Assembly (NCBI RefSeq): GCF_011764545.1
Contig: NZ_AP022870.1
Location: 3,084,001-3,148,000 of the forward strand
DNA from: Phytohabitans flavus
Lineage (GTDB): Bacteria > Actinomycetota > Actinomycetes > Mycobacteriales > Micromonosporaceae
Length of the DNA stretch: 64,000 nt
Direction: 5' to 3'
The first letter of the stretch is position 1; each line of letters begins with the position of its first letter. Shown here piece by piece: positions 29,573-38,649 of the stretch. The translations under genes were made by a program, and so were the position numbers. The notes beneath the pieces are model-generated. The model ran no database searches. It worked only from the letters and a program-made list of their open reading frames with translations, and was not told the DNA's origin.

Positions 29573-29701
29573 GTGGGGCTGCGGTTCGAGACGCGTGTGT
29601 CCGACTCGCCGTGGGTCGACACGGTGTGGACCGCCGTACGGCAGATCGAACGCGCACGCGGTGCGATCGCCCTGGGCCTGGATCAGCCGACGACGTCGTA
29701 G
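29573..29701 (+). pseudogene. N-terminal fragment resembling an AraC-type regulator
   Basis: A GTG-initiated frame reads VGLRFETRVSDSPWVDTVWT, like the start of a group of actinobacterial AraC regulators, then ends at 29701 after 42 codons without any DNA-binding domain. Its 3' end overlaps the antisense 3' end of the RibD-like remnant. It is most simply explained as the stump left by a deletion. Short, so the family call is tentative. Confidence 0.35.
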
Positions 29702-30101
29702 ATCAGCTTCACGATGCCGTTCGGGTAGGCCGCGGACTCCCGGAGGCTCAGCACCTGCTTGTCCTTGTCCGCCTGGCTGAACAGGCTCTTCCCGCCGCCG
29801 AGCAGCACGGGGAAGACGAGCAGGTTGTACCGGTCGATCAGGCGCGCGTGGGCAGTTCCTTGTAGGCGGCGTGGTCGTCCGAGTCGCGCCAGACCGGCGC
29901 GAACAGCTCGTAGCTCCGCCGGCCGAACAGCAGCGCCGTCGTCTCCTCGAGCTCCTCGCCCTTGAGCGCGAAGGCCTCCGGCAGGAACTCGACGTCATTG
30001 ACCACCCAGCCGCCGCCGCGGTGCTCCTCACCGGGCCCACCGCCGGGTGAGTCCAGAACGCCGTCGAGCGAGACGAACCCGGTGTAGACCAGTTCACGCA
30101 T
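29683..30101 (-). pseudogene. dihydrofolate reductase-like (RibD C-terminal domain) protein with internal deletion
   Basis: The N-terminal frame (ATG 30101) reads MRELVYTGFVSLDGVLDSPG, EFLPEAFALKGEELEETTALLFGRR-type sequence and SDDHAAYKELP, then stops at 29838. The C-terminal end of the same family appears in another frame: YNLLVFPVLLGGGKSLFSQA and YPNGIVKLIYDVVG. About 60-65 residues that normally separate these parts (KYVVSTTL.. to the DLVDEL region) are absent. This is therefore a real internal deletion plus frame change, not a single-base error. The protein is almost certainly non-functional. Confidence 0.75.
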
Positions 30102-30195
30102 GTGCTGTACTCCTGCTAGTCAGGCGACGAGATCGCTGCCCATGTTAGGGAGCGGTCACCGCGGCCGTCTTGTACAGAAACGACAGCGGTCTGGG

Positions 30196-30543
30196 TCATG
30201 GCTGCCGCTCCGGTGGGTGGGACAGTTCCTCGCGCCGCCGGCCGATCTCGATCCGGCCGCCACTGATCCGGGTGATGTCGGACCAGCGGACGATCAGCGA
30301 GCGCCCGGTCAGGCGACGCAGCAGCGGCGTCAACGGCCACGGGCCGCGCAGGTCCTCCCGCCGGGCGTAGCCGAGACGGTGGGCGATGCCGATGGGGCCG
30401 CACTCCAGGGCGGTGAGGCGATACCGCACCTTCGCGCCGGGCCGGTCGCCTGGCCGGGCCTCGAATCGCAGATCGCGGACCGTGCCGACCGGCTGCCCGT
30501 CGATGGCGTACACGGTCGCGCCGAGCAGGTCGGTGGCCCTCAC
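30196..30543 (-). CDS. PRC-barrel domain protein (second of pair)
   Basis: 115 residues from GTG 30543, which overlaps the upstream stop (GTGA). LLGATVYAIDGQPVGTVRDL is a PRC-barrel opening strand pair (xVYxxDGxxVGxVxDL), and the C-terminal part repeats the strand pattern (RSLIVRWSDITRISGGRIEI). PRC barrels usually bind RNA or protein partners (RimM, photosynthetic H subunit). Its place at the end of the lipoprotein-NRAMP-PRC-PRC operon suggests a partner role for the transporter; this is inference. Confidence 0.72.
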   Translation of the reverse strand: MRATDLLGATVYAIDGQPVGTVRDLRFEARPGDRPGAKVRYRLTALECGPIGIAHRLGYARREDLRGPWPLTPLLRRLTGRSLIVRWSDITRISGGRIEIGRRREELSHPPERQP

Positions 30544-30932
30544 GAGCCCGCTCCCGGTATCCGGCGGATGATGTGGTCCCGCGTCCAGTCCCGGAGCCGG
30601 TCGGCGTCGAGCTTGTCCCGGGAGACCTTGAGCCGCAACTGTAGGCGGTCGACGAAGTCGACGTGCTCGACGGGAATCCGGTTCGGGTAGGCGTCGTTGT
30701 TCGGCCGCAACCGCCGCCCGATCGCGGCCCACCACTCGCCGAGCCGGCCGCCGATGCGGGGGCCCAGGGCGGTCGGCCCGCACAGGAGCGCGGAAAGGTA
30801 CGGCTCGCCGCCGTCGCCCGGCTCGGTCAGCTCCAGATCGTCGACCCGGCCCACCGTCGAGCCGTCGACGTCGAAGATCTGCCGGTCGAGCAGCAGTTCG
30901 TCGGCGGTGAACTCGCTCGGCGCCCGCATCAC
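30540..30932 (-). CDS. PRC-barrel domain protein (first of pair)
   Basis: 130 residues. LLLDRQIFDVDGSTVGRVDD matches the PRC-barrel first strands, and SALLCGPTALGPRIGGRLGEWW plus RIPVEHVDFVDRLQLRLKVS follow. The start is GTG 30932 or ATG 30929, both inside copy 1 of a 38-bp tandem repeat that also carries the end of the NRAMP gene. The 3' end overlaps the second PRC gene by four bases. Probably co-transcribed with the NRAMP-like transporter. Confidence 0.75.
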   Translation of the reverse strand: MMRAPSEFTADELLLDRQIFDVDGSTVGRVDDLELTEPGDGGEPYLSALLCGPTALGPRIGGRLGEWWAAIGRRLRPNNDAYPNRIPVEHVDFVDRLQLRLKVSRDKLDADRLRDWTRDHIIRRIPGAGS

Positions 30933-31034
30933 CGGCCAGCCTTCGCGACGAAGATCAGCGCGCGCATCACCGGCCGGCCTTCGCGACGAAGATCGGCGCC
31001 CGCGTCACTGGCCGGCCTTCGTGACGAAGATCAG
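30921..31034. repeat. three tandem 38-bp direct repeats at an operon junction
   Basis: Copies at 30921-30958, 30959-30996 and 30997-31034 differ by only a few bases; each reads CGCSCGCRTCACYGGCCRGC and on through CTTCGYGACGAAGATCRG. On the minus strand each copy encodes an LIFVxKAGx-stop peptide followed by TGATG or TGACG. So the NRAMP C-terminus with its stop and the PRC start region were amplified in place. The unit is not a multiple of three. Confidence 0.92.
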
Positions 31035-32231
31035 CGGTAGCGCGGCGACCGAGATGACCGTCATGGCGAGGAGGAACACCACCGCGAGGCCGTTGATCCA
31101 GCGTCGGTTGACCCACCGGCCCATGTAGTTGCGGTCGTTCGCCACGATCAGGACCGGGAAGTAGGTCAGCGGGACGGCGGCGGCGCCGAGCACGACGGAG
31201 ACGATCGTGACGGTGATCGGATCGATGCCGCTCAGGATGAACGCCGTGGCGACGACCACCCCGCACAGGCAGACAAGGTGAAACCGGGGGCGTACAGGGG
31301 CGGCCGGTCCTTGCCCCACCCCACCCGAAGTACTGGGCGACGCTGTAGCCGACGGAGAGCGTGCACTCCACACCGGCGGCGAATACCGCGGCGGCGAAGC
31401 CGATCAGGGCGAGCACCAGGCCGACCGGCCCGAGTGCCTGGGCGACCGGCAGGGCCACCTGGCCGAGGTGGTTGACGTCGATCTGCGCCGGTTGCAGCAC
31501 CACGAACGCGGCCGCCATGATCGCGAGGGTCAGCAGGCCGCCGAGGGGAAGCCGATCAGGGCGTTCAGCCGCATCTCGCGGACGTTCTTCGCGGTCCAGT
31601 GTTCCTCCCGGCCGCCGGTGGCGAAGAACACCACCTGGTAGGGGACGATGCAGGCGCCGACCAGCGATATCGCGTAGAAGAAGTACATCGGGTGCCCTTC
31701 CTTCGGGGGTACCCAGGGATGCGTGATGCCACCTCCGAGTGCGCGCCAGTCGGTGGGCAGGGCGAAGATGGCCACGACGAAAACGAGGAGGGTAAGCCCG
31801 AGCAGCCCGAACACGTTCTCGATCAGCGAGAACCGCCATCGCCACACAACAAGCCAGATCGACAGGCCGACGAACGGCACCCACACCAGGTAGTTCACTC
31901 CGGTCACAAGTTGGAGGACGAGCGCCAGCCCGCCGATCTCGGCCGCCAGGGTCAAAACGGCCAGCAGTACGAACGCGACGAGGTTGAGCAACGCCGTACG
32001 CACCCCGAGGCGTTCGCGGATGGCGTGGAAGACAGGTCGCCGGGCCACCGCCGCCACCCGGCCGGCCATCTCGCCGTACAGCGTCATGCCGATCGTCCCG
32101 ACGATGATCGCCCAGGTCAGTGACATGCCGAACCGCGCCCCGGTGATTCCGCTGGTGACCAGGTTTCCGATGTCGACGAAGCCACCGATGGACGTCATGA
32201 TGCCCAGGCTCAGCAGGAAGACTCGCCTCAT
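31005..32231 (-). CDS. NRAMP-like metal transporter with altered metal-site motifs (three apparent frameshifts)
   Basis: LeuT-fold NRAMP relative, about 409 residues once single bases are restored at GGGG 31545-31548, CCCC 31314-31317 and GGGGG 31286-31290; three deletions return the frame exactly. Eleven or so helices are visible. The TM1 motif reads GGFVDIGNLVTSG, so canonical DPGN is DIGN. The TM6 motif reads GACIVPYQVVFF, so the metal-binding Met-Pro-His is Val-Pro-Tyr. Loss of the Met thioether suggests a substrate other than Mn/Fe. Starts within the lipoprotein stop (ATGA) and ends in a 38-bp repeat before the PRC genes. Confidence 0.8.
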
Positions 32232-32692
32232 CCGGCGGCCTGCTGGATCTCACTTACCTGTTGAGCCGGCCCTGCCAGACCGGCGAGCCCCGCCCGTAGG
32301 GCCTCGCGATCCTCGCGCCGGACCGCGATCCGCACGGCCCGCAGGGCGTCGACGGCGTCCTGGAAGGGTTGCCGCACCCGCTCGTACAGCGCGAGCGAGT
32401 CCGAGGTGGGCGGCTGGCGGGTGAAGAGGGCGGTCGTGGCGTCGTCCGCGTCCGACTCGGCCTGGCTCACGACCACGTTCGTCAGAGCGAGGATCGCCTT
32501 GTGGTCGAGTTGCAGCCGCCCGGCGAGATCGGTCGTGGCGATGGCGGAGGACAACTGCCCGGCCGTGTAGACCACCCTGTCGCGGTACCCGTGAGCGGTC
32601 AGGGTCGGACCGACGCACCCGCTGGTCACGACCAAGACCAGGGCGAGCACCGCCAGGGGGCCCGCGCGGCTACGGACCGTATCCACCACCAC
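32228..32692 (-). CDS. putative lipoprotein
   Basis: 154 residues. The N-terminal segment AGPLAVLALVLVVTSGC is a lipoprotein signal with lipobox VTSGC (Cys near residue 26). The mature part is helical and charged, rich in Ala/Asp/Arg (QAESDADDATTALFT, VRIAVRREDREALRAGLAGL), perhaps a helical bundle outside the membrane. Its stop overlaps the NRAMP-like ATG by four bases, so the two are translationally coupled. It may help the transporter capture or sense metal; family not recognised. Confidence 0.78.
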   Translation of the reverse strand: MVVDTVRSRAGPLAVLALVLVVTSGCVGPTLTAHGYRDRVVYTAGQLSSAIATTDLAGRLQLDHKAILALTNVVVSQAESDADDATTALFTRQPPTSDSLALYERVRQPFQDAVDALRAVRIAVRREDREALRAGLAGLAGPAQQVSEIQQAAG

Positions 32693-32762
32693 ATCGGTAC
32701 GCTACTGATCCAGGAGTCCGCCCGAAGTCGTTTCGCCCCGCCCCACCCCGCGCGGGCGAGGC

Positions 32763-33719
32763 CTAGCCGCGCTCGGCGCTCAGCTGCTGCCACTCTCTGG
32801 GGCTCACGCCGTAGGCGGCCCTGAACCGGCGGGCGAAGTGCCTCGCGTCCTTGAAGCCCCAGGTATGGGCGACCTTGCCGACGGATCCGGCGCTGGAGGG
32901 TATCCGGGCGAGCTCCGTGCGCGCGCCCTCGAGGCGTCCTCGCATGACCCACTCCGCCAGGTGCTCGCCGTGTTGGGCGAATGCCGCGTACACCGTGCGT
33001 TCCGAGACCGCGTGCGCCGCCGCGAGCCGTGCCGCGCTCAGATCGCGGTCGCGCTGGTGCTGCCGGATGAAGGCGGTCAGCCGCAGGAAGAGGGTCCCGT
33101 TGCCGGCTTCGGTGGTCCACTGGCCCTGCTGGGTGGCGGTGGAGGCGATCAACGCGCGGACCAGGTCCGTCGTGGCGGACCCGAGCATGGAAAGCGCGGG
33201 GCCGGGCGGCATCGCGTCGATGATCGCCGGCAGGTCCTGGAGGTGGCGTCGCGTCATCGCGTACAACGGGCTGGCCGGCAGCCGCGGGATGGCCGAGCGC
33301 ACCGTATCCACGCTGAGCCCGAGCTGCGCGTAGTCGATGACGACGGCCTGGAGCACGGACGGTGCGGCGACGAGGAAGTCGTACGGCGAGGTCAGGTCGA
33401 CGAGCTGGAGGTCGCCGATGCGATCCCCGCCCGGCAGGTCACGGTGCTTGAGGCGCACCGAGCCGGCGCGCGGCAGTCCCAGCGATATCCGCTCGGGGTT
33501 GTCCGAACGAAGGTGCTTGCCGGTCCTTGTCAACCGATGCCCGCCCGACACATGCTGGAGAAGGTCGGCACCGGGGCCGAGGTCCCACCGGCTGATGCGC
33601 GACCGGGCGCCGGGCGACGCCGACACGCTGGCGGGCGCCAAGGCGGTGGAGAGCGCCGCGCAGACCGCGTCGGCCCGCTCACCCCACGGCAGCTCGGTGG
33701 TGTCGAGGAGAACGGCCAT
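32763..33719 (-). CDS. AraC family regulator (AraC-binding-like N-terminal domain)
   Basis: 318 residues from ATG 33719 (MAVLLDTTELPWGERADAV). The N-terminal 190 residues resemble the AraC_binding_2 domain. The C-terminal HTH pair is DLSAARLAAAHAVSERTVYAAF and SVGKVAHTWGFKDARHFARRFRAAYGVSPREW. The closest relative in the window is the divergent neighbour at 33861, with the same domain order and length. Inducer and targets unknown. Confidence 0.88.
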   Translation of the reverse strand: MAVLLDTTELPWGERADAVCAALSTALAPASVSASPGARSRISRWDLGPGADLLQHVSGGHRLTRTGKHLRSDNPERISLGLPRAGSVRLKHRDLPGGDRIGDLQLVDLTSPYDFLVAAPSVLQAVVIDYAQLGLSVDTVRSAIPRLPASPLYAMTRRHLQDLPAIIDAMPPGPALSMLGSATTDLVRALIASTATQQGQWTTEAGNGTLFLRLTAFIRQHQRDRDLSAARLAAAHAVSERTVYAAFAQHGEHLAEWVMRGRLEGARTELARIPSSAGSVGKVAHTWGFKDARHFARRFRAAYGVSPREWQQLSAERG

Positions 33720-33860
33720 GTCGCGCCTCCATCCATGCCGCCTTGAGCCTAGGGCAGGGCGGGAAGCCTGCACACTGGGACCCATATCCGCACGCTCAGA
33801 CCCGCGGGAGCGCGCCCGCGGGAATTAGATTCCGGGCACCGGACCTTCAAGGGGGTCGCC

Positions 33861-34817
33861 GTGCTGGTTCTCGACACGCATTCACTGCCCGAGGGCGAGC
33901 GGGCCGAGGCATTCCAGGCCACGGTCAGCGCCAACTGTTCCATCAGCATGGCCTCGTTCGAGGACGCCGGCACGATCCAGGCGCGGATGACCGTCTCCGA
34001 CTTCGGTCCGGCGAAGGTGTTCAACATCGACGCGTCGGGCACGACGCTGCGGCGTACGCCCCGCATAGCCAGGGCGGTGACCGAGTCGTCGATCGTGCTG
34101 GCCCTTCCGATGCGCACGGACAACCACATGACGTGGGCGCGCGAAGAGCGCTTGTTCGGGCCGCGCGACCTCATCCTGGTCGACCTCTCGCAGCCGTACG
34201 TGTACGGCTGGACGGGCAACGGCGCCTCCTACGCCCTCCACGTCGACGTGGACCACCTGGGCCTGCCCCGGGACATGATCCACGCCGCCGCCCGGGAGCT
34301 GCGGGGCAGCCCGCTCTACGACCTCGTACGCGACCACGTCGCGCGAGTGACGGCGCAGGCGGAGACGCTGGCCGGCAGTCCGGGAGCGGCTGAGCTGGGC
34401 GCCGCCTCGGCCGAGCTGATGCGTGCCCTGGTCGTCTCAGCGGCGAGCGACGGCCGCCGGCTGCGCGAGGCCATGGAGTCCTCGCTACAAGCGCGGGTCC
34501 AGGCCTACGTCCGCAACAACCTGCGGGATCCGAGCCTGACCCCGGCGAGCATCGCCGCGGCGAACGCCATCTCCGTGCGGGCGCTCTACAAGATGTACGA
34601 GGCGATGGGCCAGAGTCTGGAACAGTCGATCATCGAGCAGCGCCTCCAGGGTGCCCGTACCGACCTCACCGCCTCCCGCCAGCGCTACAGCTCCATCGCC
34701 GCGGTCGCCCGCGCCTGGGGCTTCTCCAACCCGAGCTTCTTCTCCAGCAGGTTCCGCACGGCCTTCGGCGTCACGCCCCGGCAGCTGGTGGCGATGCGGT
34801 CGGTCACAGCCGACTGA
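33861..34817 (+). CDS. AraC family regulator, paralogue of the divergent neighbour
   Basis: 318 residues from GTG 33861 with GGGGGTC upstream. The opening MLVLDTHSLPEGERAEAFQA parallels MAVLLDTTELPWGERADAV of the facing gene. The HTH pair is LTPASIAAANAISVRALYKMY and SSIAAVARAWGFSNPSFFSSRFRTAFGVTPRQL. The 141-bp space between the two starts probably holds shared control sites. Two divergent same-family regulators suggest duplication and split function. Confidence 0.88.
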   Translation: MLVLDTHSLPEGERAEAFQATVSANCSISMASFEDAGTIQARMTVSDFGPAKVFNIDASGTTLRRTPRIARAVTESSIVLALPMRTDNHMTWAREERLFGPRDLILVDLSQPYVYGWTGNGASYALHVDVDHLGLPRDMIHAAARELRGSPLYDLVRDHVARVTAQAETLAGSPGAAELGAASAELMRALVVSAASDGRRLREAMESSLQARVQAYVRNNLRDPSLTPASIAAANAISVRALYKMYEAMGQSLEQSIIEQRLQGARTDLTASRQRYSSIAAVARAWGFSNPSFFSSRFRTAFGVTPRQLVAMRSVTAD

Positions 34818-34926
34818 GACCGGCGTCGCGGTGCACGCAGGCGGCAGAACTGTGCGCCCGCAGCACACTTCCGCCCCCGTAGCGGTGCGACAGTGCTCGC
34901 CGTACGGGCCGTGAAGGAGGGTCGGT

Positions 34927-37680
34927 GTGATGGTGCGGGTGGATGGCCAGCCGCCGGTGATGCACGGCCGTGACCGCGAGCTCGCCGTGGTGGCGGATCT
35001 CCTGAGCGATGCCCGCGCCGCCCGGGGCGCCGCGCTTGTCGTACGCGGGCATGCCGGGATGGGCAAGACGATGCTGCTCTCCGCGACCCGGCGCATCGCC
35101 GCCGACGCCGGCATGATGGTGCTCCAGACGAACGGCGCCGAAGCCGAGGCGGCGCTCCCGTTCGCCGGGCTGCACCAGCTCCTGGTCCCGCTGCTGGGCG
35201 ACCTGCCGGCCCTGACGCCACGGCTGCAACGCACGCTGCGCGGCGCCTTCGGCGAGGAGGACGCCCGCCCGGACCTGTTCTCCGTCGGCCTCGCGGTGCT
35301 GGAGCTGCTCGGCGACCGCGCCGCGCGTACGCCGCTGCTCATCCTGGCCGAGGACGCGCACTGGCTGGACCCGGAGACCTTGGACGTGCTGGTCTTCGTG
35401 GCCCGGCGGCTGACGGTGGAGCCGATCGCGGCGGTGATGGCGGTCCGGGCCCAGCACACCGGCGTCCTGGCCCGCACCGGCCTGAGCCAGCTGTACCTCG
35501 GCGAGCTCGACGACGAGTCCGCGCTGCGCGTGCTCGGCGACCACGCGCCCGAGCTGCCCCCGGTCCTGCGCGGACGGATCCTGGCGGAGGCGGCCGGAAA
35601 CCCACTCGCACTCGTGGAACTCCCCCGCCTTGTCACAGCCGACGCCGGCACCGGCCTGCCGGAGCTGCTGCCGCTCAACGAGCGCCTGGAGACGGCGTTC
35701 ACCGACCGGTTCGCGCAGCTGCCGGCCGCGACCCGGGCGGTCATGGCGGTGTTCTCCGCCGACGCCGGCTGCCCACTGCCGGCGCTGCTGTCCGTCGCGG
35801 GCGCGCTGACCGGCACCGAGGTCACCGCCGCCGCCATCCAGCCGGCCATCGACGCCGGACTGCTACAGGTCCAGGCACAGCGGCTGCGCTTCCGCCACCC
35901 GCTCGTGCGTTCCGGGGTGTACCGCTCGGTCGGCGACATCGCCCGGCTCACCATCCACTCCGCGCTCGCCGGCGCCCTCCCCGGCGACCCGGACCGGCAG
36001 GCCTGGCACCGCAGCGCGGCGACCCTCGGCGCCGACGAGACAGTCAGCGGCGAGCTGGAGGCGACGGCCGGACGAGCCCTGGAGCGCGGCGCCCTCGGGG
36101 CCGCCGTCACCGGCCTCGACCGCGCGGCGGAGCTCACCGGTGACCCGGCCCGGCGCTCGTCGCTGTTGCTGCGCGCCGCCGACCTGGCCGCGCAGCTGCA
36201 CGACCGGCGCATCGCCGCGCAACTGATCGCGAAGACCGACCCCGAGCAGGGCGACGCCGCCGGCCGTGGGCGGCTCGCGCTGGTCCGCGACATCGTGGAG
36301 CCCGGCGACGTACGCGACACCGCCCGGATCGAGATGCTCTGCGACCTCGCGCTGGATGCCCACGTGGCGGGCGCTACCGATCTGGCCGCGGCGCTGTGCT
36401 GGCGGGCCGCGTCACGCTGCTGGTGGGCCTGCCTGCCGCCGGAGATCGGGGCCCAGGTCACCACCGTCCTCGGCAAGCTCGACCTCGCCGACGACGACCC
36501 CCGGACACTCGCGATCGGGGCGTACGCCCAACCGGACGTGTTCGGCCCGGATGTCCTGCGGCAGCTCCCCACGCTGATCCCGGACCGCACCGACATCGAC
36601 GGCATGCGGTACCTGGGCGAGGCGGCCCTGATTCTCGGCGACTTCGTCACCGGCTCGTCGTTCATGGCCACCGTGGCCGCCGGGTACCGCGCCCAGGGAC
36701 GCGGGGCGCTGCTGGCGCGCACCCTCTCGTCCGCCGGCTTCGTCCGGCTCTGGCTCGGCTACTGGCCGGCGGTGCGGGCGGACACGGAGGAGGCCGAGGC
36801 GCTCGCGGAGGAGACCGGCGAGCACTTCTGGGTCGTCGCCGCCCGGGCCAGCCGGGCGCTGCACGAGGCGATGAGCGGCAACAGCGACGCGGCGATCCGG
36901 CTCGCCGACGCGGTGCTCGCCAGCCCGCTGGTAGCCGGCGTGCGGTTCGCCGCCGAGGCCGCCCAGCACGCCCGTGGTGTCGCGGCGAACGCCGCCGGAC
37001 GCCACGACGAGGCCCTCGACACCCTGCTGCGCGTCTTCGACCCGGCGGACCCGACCCACCACCTCGACATGTCCGGGTGGGCGCTGCCCGACCTGGCGGA
37101 CGCGGCGGTCCGCTCGGGCCGGCAGCGGGACATCGAGGAGATCGTCAGCCGGGCCCGGGAGCGGGCCGCGCGCTTCCCCTCGCCGATGTTGCACCGCTCG
37201 CTCGCCTACACGACCGCCGTTTTAGCCGCCGACGAGGACGCCGGTACAGCGTTCGAGCACGCCTTCGCCATGGACCTCACCGACTGGCCGGTGCATCGAG
37301 CCCGGTTGCACCTGGCGTACGGCACATGGCTGCGCCGGCGCAAGCACATCCTCGACTCCCGGGGGCCGCTGCGCATGGCCCGGGACGGCTTCGACGCGCT
37401 CGGCGCGCACGCCTGGGGCCAGCTCGCCCGGGAAGAGCTACGCGCCGCCGGTGAGGACAGCGCCGGCCGGACCGTGACCTCGGGTGACCGGCTGACCGCC
37501 CAGGAACTCCAGACGGCGATACTGGCGGCGGCCGGACTCAGCAACCGCGAGATCGGCCAGCGGCTGTTCCTGTCACACCGTACGGTCAGCTCGCATCTCT
37601 ACCGCATCTATCCGAAATTGGGTATCAGCGGTCGTGCCCAGCTCCGTACGGCGCTCGACGCACTGCGGCAACGGCAGTAA
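34927..37680 (+). CDS. LuxR family LAL-type regulator (AAA ATPase)
   Basis: 917 residues. The N-terminal AAA/STAND ATPase has GRDREL then Walker A GHAGMGKTML (residues 41-50) and Walker B LLILAEDAHWLDPETLD. A long helical TPR-like middle follows. The C-terminus has a LuxR HTH (QELQTAILAAAGLSNREIGQ, LFLSHRTVSSHLYRIYPKLG, ISGRAQLRTAL). The canonical LTxxE start is slightly degenerate (LTAQELQ). LAL proteins often activate catabolic or biosynthetic genes, so the MBL and hydrolase genes immediately downstream are possible targets. Confidence 0.92.
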   Translation: MMVRVDGQPPVMHGRDRELAVVADLLSDARAARGAALVVRGHAGMGKTMLLSATRRIAADAGMMVLQTNGAEAEAALPFAGLHQLLVPLLGDLPALTPRLQRTLRGAFGEEDARPDLFSVGLAVLELLGDRAARTPLLILAEDAHWLDPETLDVLVFVARRLTVEPIAAVMAVRAQHTGVLARTGLSQLYLGELDDESALRVLGDHAPELPPVLRGRILAEAAGNPLALVELPRLVTADAGTGLPELLPLNERLETAFTDRFAQLPAATRAVMAVFSADAGCPLPALLSVAGALTGTEVTAAAIQPAIDAGLLQVQAQRLRFRHPLVRSGVYRSVGDIARLTIHSALAGALPGDPDRQAWHRSAATLGADETVSGELEATAGRALERGALGAAVTGLDRAAELTGDPARRSSLLLRAADLAAQLHDRRIAAQLIAKTDPEQGDAAGRGRLALVRDIVEPGDVRDTARIEMLCDLALDAHVAGATDLAAALCWRAASRCWWACLPPEIGAQVTTVLGKLDLADDDPRTLAIGAYAQPDVFGPDVLRQLPTLIPDRTDIDGMRYLGEAALILGDFVTGSSFMATVAAGYRAQGRGALLARTLSSAGFVRLWLGYWPAVRADTEEAEALAEETGEHFWVVAARASRALHEAMSGNSDAAIRLADAVLASPLVAGVRFAAEAAQHARGVAANAAGRHDEALDTLLRVFDPADPTHHLDMSGWALPDLADAAVRSGRQRDIEEIVSRARERAARFPSPMLHRSLAYTTAVLAADEDAGTAFEHAFAMDLTDWPVHRARLHLAYGTWLRRRKHILDSRGPLRMARDGFDALGAHAWGQLAREELRAAGEDSAGRTVTSGDRLTAQELQTAILAAAGLSNREIGQRLFLSHRTVSSHLYRIYPKLGISGRAQLRTALDALRQRQ

Positions 37681-37756
37681 ACCTACGGATGCGCTCCAGG
37701 AGCGGGGCCGCACATCCTGACCTACGCCCCGCCCCGCGTACCTGAGGACAAGCCCT

Positions 37757-38545
37757 GTGAAGGACGTACGAGTAACGCACATCGGCGGCCCCACCACGCT
37801 CATCGAGGTGGCCGGCTGGCGGATTCTCACCGATCCGACCTTTGACCCGCCTGGCCACCGCTACGCGTTCGGCTGGGGAACCAGCTCACGCAAGCTGAGC
37901 GGCCCCGCGCTCGCCGCCGCCGACGTCGAACCCGTCGACGCGGTCCTGCTCAGCCACGAACACCACGCCGACAACCTGGACGGCGCCGGCAGGAAGCTCC
38001 TCGCCAGGGCACCGGTGGTCGTCACCACCCGGGCGGGAGCGCGTCGCCTCGACGGCCGGGCACGCGGGCTCCGCCCGTGGGCGACGACCGAGCTCACCGC
38101 ACCCGGCAAGCCCAGCATCACGGTCACCGCGACCCCGTGCCGGCACGGTCCGCCGCTGAGCCGGCCGGTCGCCGGACCGGTCATCGGCTTCGCGCTCCGC
38201 TGGGAGACGCAGGAGCACGGCGTCTTCTGGATCACCGGTGACACGGTGCTCTTCCGGGGCGTCCGGGAGGTGCCCGAGCGCATGACGGTCGACACCGTAC
38301 TGCTGCACCTGGGCGCCGTGCGGTTTCCGCTAACCGGGCGGCTGCACTACAGCCTGACCGCGGCGGAAGCCGTCGAGCTGTGCCGGCTCGTACAGCCGCG
38401 CACCATCATCCCGGTGCACTACGAAGGCTGGTCGCACTTCACCCAGGGGCGCGACGCGGTGGCCGAGGCATTCGCGGCGACGCCGGACAACCTCGGTCAA
38501 CGCCTGCACTGGCTCCCCCTGCCCAGCCAGGGTACTGCCGGCTGA
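37757..38545 (+). CDS. MBL fold metallo-hydrolase (UlaG/RomA-like)
   Basis: 262 residues from GTG 37757. [24 protein letters not shown] is the N-terminal strand pattern of UlaG/RomA-like proteins. [18 protein letters not shown] supplies the HxH(x)D metal motif, ITGDTVLF the bridging Asp, and [11 protein letters not shown] the last histidine. These bind zinc or manganese and cleave phosphodiester or lactone bonds. The substrate is unknown. It lies between the LAL regulator and the hydrolase run, on the same strand. Confidence 0.88.
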   Translation: MKDVRVTHIGGPTTLIEVAGWRILTDPTFDPPGHRYAFGWGTSSRKLSGPALAAADVEPVDAVLLSHEHHADNLDGAGRKLLARAPVVVTTRAGARRLDGRARGLRPWATTELTAPGKPSITVTATPCRHGPPLSRPVAGPVIGFALRWETQEHGVFWITGDTVLFRGVREVPERMTVDTVLLHLGAVRFPLTGRLHYSLTAAEAVELCRLVQPRTIIPVHYEGWSHFTQGRDAVAEAFAATPDNLGQRLHWLPLPSQGTAG

Positions 38546-38649
38546 CGCACGCGGCGGGGACAGTCAAAGTACGGATTCGACGGCGGCCCACCTCCGGCAG
38601 ATTGGTCGGCGCGTACAGCACCTCGAACCACTCCAACGGAAGGTCCACC

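Noticed and set aside
30921..31034. CRISPR array
   Set aside because: The three 38-bp units are directly adjacent with no spacers, and they encode the end of the upstream gene.
34485..36722. 745-codon minus-strand frame opposite the LAL regulator
   Set aside because: Low-complexity Ser/Arg/Ala shadow; the plus strand has clear Walker and LuxR motifs.
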